Positions 59,638 through 64,000 of a stretch of 64,000 nucleotides of DNA are shown here, piece by piece (the stretch's first letter is position 1; each line of letters starts with the position of its first letter). The notes below the pieces were generated by a model. It made no database searches. It was not told where the DNA came from and saw nothing but the letters and a program-made list of their open reading frames with translations. The translations under genes and the position numbers were made by a program. The stretch is taken from contig DATLRT010000015.1 in NCBI GenBank assembly GCA_035534575.1, positions 1-64,000 on the forward strand, written 5' to 3'. Source of the DNA: JAGWFU01 sp035534575 (lineage in GTDB: Archaea; Micrarchaeota; Micrarchaeia; Micrarchaeales; Micrarchaeaceae).

Positions 59638-59982
59638 ATGTTCACGACAAAAACTATGAACCCCCAAAAGCTTATGGATCCTCTTGCACGCACGCATACT
59701 GACGACGAGATAAAAAATCTCGTTGCAAAATCTCCTGGCGAGGTCAGGCGTTTGCTCACATTCGTGCGGGAGGAGAGAAGCAAGAGTTGCCTGTTCATGG
59801 AGGCCAAGGGAGTAATAATCAGCCACGGCGTGAGCGAACAGAAGGCATCCGAGCTTATCACATACATGCTGGAAAAGAAGCTTATCTATCTCCATATCAC
59901 TGAGAAGGGTTCGATGCTGAGCCTTACCGACAACGCAACTGAGTTCCTGACCAGATTAAATGGCGGAATATCAAAACGATAA
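59638..59982 (+). CDS. Small winged-helix-like protein, unknown
   Basis: A 114-residue protein from ATG 59638, placed about 50 bases after a TTTAAATA box (59583-59590); the frame is open upstream but without a further start in the family-like region. Residues 25-95 look like a winged helix (SPGEVRRLLTFVREERSKSC, SEQKASELITYMLEKKLIYL, EKGSMLSLTDNATEFL). It may be a regulator; no family is named. It is divergent from tmk. Confidence 0.6.
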   Translation: MFTTKTMNPQKLMDPLARTHTDDEIKNLVAKSPGEVRRLLTFVREERSKSCLFMEAKGVIISHGVSEQKASELITYMLEKKLIYLHITEKGSMLSLTDNATEFLTRLNGGISKR

Positions 59983-60010
59983 TCTGGATCTTTCGACTAT
60001 TAGGAATGTA

Positions 60011-60112
60011 AGCCCCAAGAGGGAATTGAACCCTCGACCTTTTGCTTTACGGCGCTTTTTGGACTGCCAAAAAGTTTACCATGCAAACGCTCTACCACTG
60101 AGCTAATGGGGC
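60011..60112 (-). tRNA. tRNA-Thr (anticodon GGT) with canonical-position intron
   Basis: Minus strand, 102 nt with a 30-nt intron. Acceptor GCCCCAT/TTGGGGC (last pair mismatched U-U), D-stem GCTC/GAGC with loop AGTGGTA, anticodon stem TTTGC/GCAAA, loop ATGGTA+A giving anticodon GGT, variable AGGTC, T-arm GAGGG-TTCAATT-CCCTC, discriminator U as usual for archaeal tRNA-Thr. CCA is not encoded. Confidence 0.88.
60047..60076 (-). other. 30-nt tRNA-Thr intron at position 37/38
   Basis: On the minus strand the intron runs AACTTTTTGG through GCGCCGTAA and contains the stem CTTTTTGG/CCAAAAAG. ATGG of the 5' exon pairs with CCGT of the intron, leaving three-base bulges TAA and AAA, which is a classic bulge-helix-bulge for the splicing endonuclease. 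Confidence 0.82.
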
Positions 60113-60119
60113 AAAAATG

Positions 60120-60374
60120 TCAGACCATCTTGTACACGCTGCTTCCTTCCTCCGCTGGCATGTTCAGCTTTATCTGCACCGCGTTGCCGCTGAAACCCTT
60201 CCTTACGTTTATGTTCTGCAGTCGTAGGTCGGCTACCTTCTGCTCGAATCCCTTGCCGTCCTTCTCCACCCTTATGTGGTCCCCGACCGCCACCTCGTCG
60301 TCAAGCTGCAGCGCTGCCATGCTGCCCATCATGTCGAATGCCTTCACCTTACCTAGGAGGATTCTCTGGGCCAT
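60120..60374 (-). CDS. EF-Tu domain 2-like small translation-factor-related protein
   Basis: An 84-residue beta-barrel protein from ATG 60374. The pattern GKVKAFDMMGSMAALQLDDE, VGDHIRVEKDG, FEQKVADLRLQNINV and FSGNAVQIKL follows domain 2 of translational GTPases (EF-Tu/IF2). Free-standing copies of this size are annotated in many archaea as elongation-factor-like proteins of unknown role. It begins seven bases after tRNA-Thr on the same strand. Confidence 0.72.
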   Translation of the reverse strand: MAQRILLGKVKAFDMMGSMAALQLDDEVAVGDHIRVEKDGKGFEQKVADLRLQNINVRKGFSGNAVQIKLNMPAEEGSSVYKMV

Positions 60375-60420
60375 TCCAATCAATGCTATTTAGTGGAAAA
60401 GGTATATATCCGTTGCCCCC

Positions 60421-61893
60421 TTAGCCGACCTTGCTGGTGGTGCCGAAGCTGGTGGTTGGCATGACTCCATTAGGGGGATATGCACGATATCTTACCCAAT
60501 ACACGTTAAAATTAGAACCCTGATTTGGATTGACCTGAAAACTCAAATAGTTATATGCGCCTTGGGCATAATTGCTTGATTGTGAAGCGCCATAATTTAT
60601 CGCATCGTTAATGTTTGTAGCTGAAACATAAGACATCGTCACCAAATAATTTGTGGACGTAGTGTAAGTGGTAATTGGGGTTCCATCCGAGACGCCACAG
60701 TTCCCAGTTGCATATGCAAAAATCGTCCCGGTATAGTACCAAGTTCCTGTTGCGTAATCCGAGCAGGCTGAACCTACTATTACTGGTGCAAGTCCAACAT
60801 TTCCTGCAAACCATGAGGAAGATGTAGTTCCCAATAGCATATCCAGTACAAATGGGTCTTGAGCTTGAGAGTATAAAGAAGTGGTATAAACTGCTTCGTT
60901 GGTTGAACCCGAAGCCTGCATTATATTCATGTTGGTGGGATTGAAAGCTATTGTGGAGACCTGGTTAGTCCAGCCTGCAGGTAGTGCAGAAAGGCCTCCG
61001 AATGTAGTATAACCGTTGAATATGTGGCCCCCGTTGTCATACTGCGCATAGCTCTGGCTGAGCTGCGGAGCCTCTCCCGCGAATATCCCGTCGTATTCCA
61101 CGGTCTTGGGCATGAAGTACATGCTGATTACCGTGTTGGTGTTTGCAGGTATTCCCTGCGGCAGCTTGATCCAGAATAGCGTATTGATTGCGGACGAGCT
61201 GGTGCAGTTGTACTCGCACCAGCTGTTCAGCTCCTTTGCTCCTGAGTAAAATCTAATGTTGCCCAGGTCGCTTTTCTCATAGGCGTTGTATGTGAGCGGT
61301 TGGAATGAAATCATTATCTGCCCCTGTTGCTGCACGGGGCTGGATTGGCTGTTTATCACGTTGACCGGCAGCTGCCAGACTCCCGTGAGCGGTAAGAAGG
61401 ACGACTGTGCCCTTACATTGCCTCCGTAGGTGAAGGCCGTTATGGAGTTGACGGGGCAAGGTGCTGTGGAGAGGTTGCTCGCCCCGCCGGCGCAGTAGTT
61501 GGCCGTTGCCTTGAACGAGCCAGAGTATATGTTGCCGAGCTTCGGCCTGAAGGTGAAGTTTGCCGTGCAGTAGACGACCTGCCCGGATGTCGCCACCGCA
61601 GGCGCGCATGCCCCCGTGTTGCTCGGGATGAAGTTTATGTAACCGCTGAACGCACTGATGTTGACTATGCCCGGCTGAGTGTCAACCGCAGTGAGGAACA
61701 GAGAGGATCCCGTGGGAGTGTTTGTATATATCGCGTCCGTGCAAGAGAATCCGCTGAGGAAGTTGCACTGCGTTGGCAAGACCGTTGCAGGCACACTTGA
61801 GAAGAGGAAGAGCATGGCGAGGGCTATGGCGATTATGAGGAAGACGAAGCCGTATCCCGACATGAACTCGATGGCGCTCTGGGCCTTGGGCAT
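60421..61893 (-). CDS. DUF2341-type surface protein with class III signal
   Basis: A 490-residue secreted protein. The start MPKAQSAIEFMSGYGFVFLI is a class III (prepilin-like) signal with the cut at Q-SAIEF, followed by a membrane helix to about residue 38. A beta-rich part with Cys pairs follows, and from about 205 a DUF2341 domain (SDLGNIRFYSGAKELNSWCE, WIKLPQGIPANTNTVISMYF), a probable carbohydrate-binding or adhesin module. The C-terminal part is a lectin-like beta region. Base composition changes inside the gene: the 5' half is GC-rich like the core, while the part at 60421-61000 is clearly more AT-rich, suggesting domain replacement. Confidence 0.75.
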   Translation of the reverse strand: MPKAQSAIEFMSGYGFVFLIIAIALAMLFLFSSVPATVLPTQCNFLSGFSCTDAIYTNTPTGSSLFLTAVDTQPGIVNISAFSGYINFIPSNTGACAPAVATSGQVVYCTANFTFRPKLGNIYSGSFKATANYCAGGASNLSTAPCPVNSITAFTYGGNVRAQSSFLPLTGVWQLPVNVINSQSSPVQQQGQIMISFQPLTYNAYEKSDLGNIRFYSGAKELNSWCEYNCTSSSAINTLFWIKLPQGIPANTNTVISMYFMPKTVEYDGIFAGEAPQLSQSYAQYDNGGHIFNGYTTFGGLSALPAGWTNQVSTIAFNPTNMNIMQASGSTNEAVYTTSLYSQAQDPFVLDMLLGTTSSSWFAGNVGLAPVIVGSACSDYATGTWYYTGTIFAYATGNCGVSDGTPITTYTTSTNYLVTMSYVSATNINDAINYGASQSSNYAQGAYNYLSFQVNPNQGSNFNVYWVRYRAYPPNGVMPTTSFGTTSKVG

Positions 61894-61943
61894 AAGCTAT
61901 AATAAAAAAACAAGGTATATAATATCATCACAAAGGCGTTCGC

Positions 61944-62744
61944 ATGGCGGCAACAGACTACAAAGGCATAATCAAGAACATGGGCTACTCAAAGAGGCTC
62001 AGCCAGAACTTCCTGCTCAACTCCGAGATAGCCAAGAGCGAGGCGGAGTACGCGAGGGGAAGGGACGTGCTGGAGCTCGGGCCCGGGCTCGGCATACTCA
62101 CAGCCAGCCTGCTCAAGGTGGCGAAGAGCGTCACATCAGTGGAGAAGGACACCAGGATGTTCGAGTACCTCTCCGACAACATGAGGTCAAAGAAGCTGAC
62201 GCTGATAAACTCCGATTTCTTCGACCTGAAGGAGGGGCAGCTGGGCAGCATGGACATAATGGTATCGAACATACCGTACAACCTGTCTAGCAAGGTGATA
62301 ATGTGGCTCTCGCAGAAGAACATGCCCGCGGTCCTCTGCATGCAGAAGGAGTTTGTCGACCGCATGCTGGCAGTTCCGGGCACGCGCGAGTACTCAAAGT
62401 TGAGCGTCATCTCCGCACTGCAGTTCAAGGTGACCGGCATATTCGACGTTCCGCCCGACAGCTTCTATCCCGAGCCCGAGGTGATGTCGACTGTTGCCTA
62501 CCTCAAGCCCAAGGGCAACGGGATACGGGAAGAGGTCAGGGAGGTAATCGGCGCGATAATGTCCCACAAGAAGAAGAGGATAAAGAACGCGCTGGTCGAC
62601 TGCGCAAAGCAGCTTGGCATGTCAAAGGATGCGGCTCTCGAAATCGCCGGCTCGTTCGGCGACCAGGAGATGAGGCCCTTCCAGATGGAGCCTACGATGA
62701 TATTCGAGGTCGCGGAGTCGCTTTACGCATCTCAGAATCCGTAA
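61944..62744 (+). CDS. ksgA: rRNA adenine dimethyltransferase (KsgA/Dim1)
   Basis: Dimethylates two adjacent adenines near the 3' end of 16S rRNA. 266 residues. RLSQNFLLNSEIAKS opens the fold; SAM motif I VLELGPGLGILTASLL (about 42-57); motif IV SNIPYNLSSKVI has the catalytic NIPY; the C-terminal helical domain carries RPFQMEPTMIFEVAESL. It converges with the MBL-fold gene with a 13-base overlap. Confidence 0.94.
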   Translation: MAATDYKGIIKNMGYSKRLSQNFLLNSEIAKSEAEYARGRDVLELGPGLGILTASLLKVAKSVTSVEKDTRMFEYLSDNMRSKKLTLINSDFFDLKEGQLGSMDIMVSNIPYNLSSKVIMWLSQKNMPAVLCMQKEFVDRMLAVPGTREYSKLSVISALQFKVTGIFDVPPDSFYPEPEVMSTVAYLKPKGNGIREEVREVIGAIMSHKKKRIKNALVDCAKQLGMSKDAALEIAGSFGDQEMRPFQMEPTMIFEVAESLYASQNP

Positions 62745-63406
62745 GTAGGTTCCTGAACCTCCTCAAGTATCAGCGCACCCTTCACCCTGACCTTGAACTC
62801 CCTTATCGCCAGCTCCGAGCCCTCCTTACCTAGAAGATTCTTGAAATGCATCGGCACCGTGTGCCTTGCGCCTATGGCTTCGGCTGCGCGTATCGCCTCC
62901 TCAAGGCCCATCGTGTAAGTGCCCCCTACTGGCAGCAGCGCAACATCTATCCCCTTTCCCTTCAGCTCCGCCATCTCTGGTATGAAGTCGGTGTCGCCAG
63001 CGTGGTACACCACCATGCCTGGGATTCTTATCACGTAGCCCACCCAGTTCCTTGATTTTGGGTGGTACCCCTGTTTCTTCGGATCGGTATTGTAAGCGGG
63101 AACCGCCTCTATTTCTATTCCATCAATCATGTGCTTGAATCCGGGCTTCGCTATCGTGACGTTCTTGTAGCCATTGACAGCGTCGCACCCCTCTGCGGAT
63201 ATTATGCGAGTGCCCTCCTTCACCACCCTCCTCACATCCTCATCATTGCAGTGGTCGAAGTGGCCGTGGGTTATCAGCAGTATGTCCGCCTTCTCCTTCA
63301 TCTTCTCGGTAATCTTGAAGGGATCTATGACTATAGTCTTGCCTCCGCTCTTTATGTAGAAGCTCCCGTGACCTATCCAGAACAGACTCTTCTCTATCTC
63401 TCCCAT
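62732..63406 (-). CDS. Metallo-beta-lactamase-fold hydrolase (UPF0173 type)
   Basis: A 224-residue metal-dependent hydrolase. FWIGHGSFYIKSGGKTIVID opens the fold; the zinc motif is ITHGHFDHCND (HxHxDH, about residues 46-56); further ligands are in VVYHAGDTDF and PMHFKN. Length and motif order fit the UPF0173/UlaG-like group, whose members act on varied substrates. No partner gene is adjacent. Confidence 0.88.
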   Translation of the reverse strand: MGEIEKSLFWIGHGSFYIKSGGKTIVIDPFKITEKMKEKADILLITHGHFDHCNDEDVRRVVKEGTRIISAEGCDAVNGYKNVTIAKPGFKHMIDGIEIEAVPAYNTDPKKQGYHPKSRNWVGYVIRIPGMVVYHAGDTDFIPEMAELKGKGIDVALLPVGGTYTMGLEEAIRAAEAIGARHTVPMHFKNLLGKEGSELAIREFKVRVKGALILEEVQEPTYGF

Positions 63407-63483
63407 TCTCTCCCGTAACTCTCTGCGTCAGAAAATATATTAAGGTATACTGACAACTATCCTAAGGGTCGGGCTTCGCGCCG

Positions 63484-64000
63484 GTGGATATATTGGCAAG
63501 AGATAAAACTTACTACGCGTTTACCTTCGCCCTTTTCGCCGTCTCCTTAATGCTTATTATTCCGGCCCAGTCATACGCCGCCAATTACACCAACTCGTCC
63601 ACGGTACAGTTTCAGACCACTCCAAACGGCCCATGCGTAATCCCGAAGAGCAAGGACTGCCCCGCATCCTCCATAGCGGGCCAGAACATCGAGGGCCACA
63701 TCATATCGTGCGGCTACTGCCAACCTTCCTGCGGCGACATGTGTAATACTGGGGGACCTACAGACACCGGCGAGGCAAGCTCAATGGGCTGCACTGGCAC
63801 CTTTGTCGGCGGTGGGAGCTACAGCTCCAGCCAGACTACATACTGCAACGGCGGTTACGACAACTCCAAGACCATCACCCTCCCCAGCGGCAGCTATTCC
63901 TCGTACTGGTGCAAGGACCAGCCCCAGCTGACCACCTACGGCACCGGAGGAAGCAGCAGCAGTTACTACGACCAGGGGAGCTGCATCATAACGGACTACA
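63484..64000 (+). CDS. Secreted cysteine-rich protein, 3' end cut by window
   Basis: An open frame running off the window, started at GTG 63484 (TTG 63493 is a close alternative). It has a Sec signal peptide (TFALFAVSLMLIIPAQSYA, cleavage before ANYTN) and then a Cys-, Ser-, Tyr- and Gly-rich extracellular region with at least 11 cysteines in the visible part (CGYCQPSCGDMC cluster, later YWCKDQ and GSCIITDY). No family is recognised; a disulfide-rich surface or secreted protein is likely. It has no stop before base 64000. Confidence 0.65.
   Translation, partial: MDILARDKTYYAFTFALFAVSLMLIIPAQSYAANYTNSSTVQFQTTPNGPCVIPKSKDCPASSIAGQNIEGHIISCGYCQPSCGDMCNTGGPTDTGEASSMGCTGTFVGGGSYSSSQTTYCNGGYDNSKTITLPSGSYSSYWCKDQPQLTTYGTGGSSSSYYDQGSCIITDY

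Overview
The window comes from an archaeon, most probably a DPANN lineage of the Micrarchaeota/ARMAN type. This rests on gene content only: RNase P protein Rpp29, class I CCA-adding enzyme, RFC large subunit, Pelota, archaeal TyrRS and AlaRS, RtcB, Dim1/KsgA, CDP-archaeol synthase (CarS), DUF373 and DUF2070 proteins, histone-fold proteins and class III (pilin-like) signal peptides. TATA boxes sit about 26 bases before predicted transcript starts, ATG/GTG/TTG starts are all used, and two of five tRNA genes carry introns. Rusticyanin-like cupredoxins hint at an acidic, metal-rich habitat, but that is inference.

Layout. 1-1503: Rpp29 (partial) and DUF373. 1669-10286: an accessory block with a Fic protein behind a striking inverted repeat, then a tightly overlapping eight-gene operon that resembles a minimal type IV secretion / archaeal DNA-import (Ced/Ted-like) machine: a VirB2-like pilin, a VirB6/CedA-like channel protein, a split VirB3-VirB4-like protein plus HerA/VirB4 ATPase, four small unknown proteins and a second, divergent HerA/VirB4-type ATPase. 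10324-14004: CCA-adding enzyme, then a tRNA-Ala whose 3' half is repeated 2.07 kb downstream, bracketing a cassette with one large secreted protein (putative tRNA-targeted insertion). 14005-17385: XTP pyrophosphatase, AlkD-like glycosylase, an RnfD-like membrane protein and two cupredoxins. 17533-23740: a complete 2-oxoacid (pyruvate-type) dehydrogenase operon (E1a, E1b, E2, E3) with an alpha/beta hydrolase, then an FAD/NAD oxidoreductase.

23762-31325: surface and regulatory genes, a KaiC-like ATPase, a cysteine-rich surface protein, a DHH nuclease and RFC-L. 31492-39250: polyprenol, lipid and glycan functions (UppS, DUF2070, dolichol-kinase-like, GlcNAc-1-P transferase), an ABC-2 exporter and a histone-fold protein. 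39362-44372: tRNA-Arg, a ZIP metal transporter with a divergent NikR-like regulator, RtcB, a pilin-like protein, a phosphoribosyltransferase and CarS. 44384-52920: AlaRS with a Fe-S nuclease, DedA, serine hydroxymethyltransferase, a tandem ThyX and Pelota. 52931-64000: tRNA-Gly, tRNA-Leu (T-loop intron), tRNA-Thr (anticodon intron), a second histone-like protein, an Lrp-like regulator, C39-like peptidase, VapBC, TyrRS, thymidylate kinase, a DUF2341 surface protein, Dim1, an MBL hydrolase and a partial secreted protein.

How the parts connect. GlyA, ThyX and Tmk form most of a dTMP/dTTP route. RtcB could ligate the tRNA introns seen here. UppS, a VTE5/DGK1-like kinase and a GPT-type transferase suggest polyprenol-phosphate-linked glycan assembly for the many Asn-x-Ser/Thr-rich surface proteins. 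The most noteworthy system is the 2.6-10.3 kb pilus/DNA-transfer-like operon.
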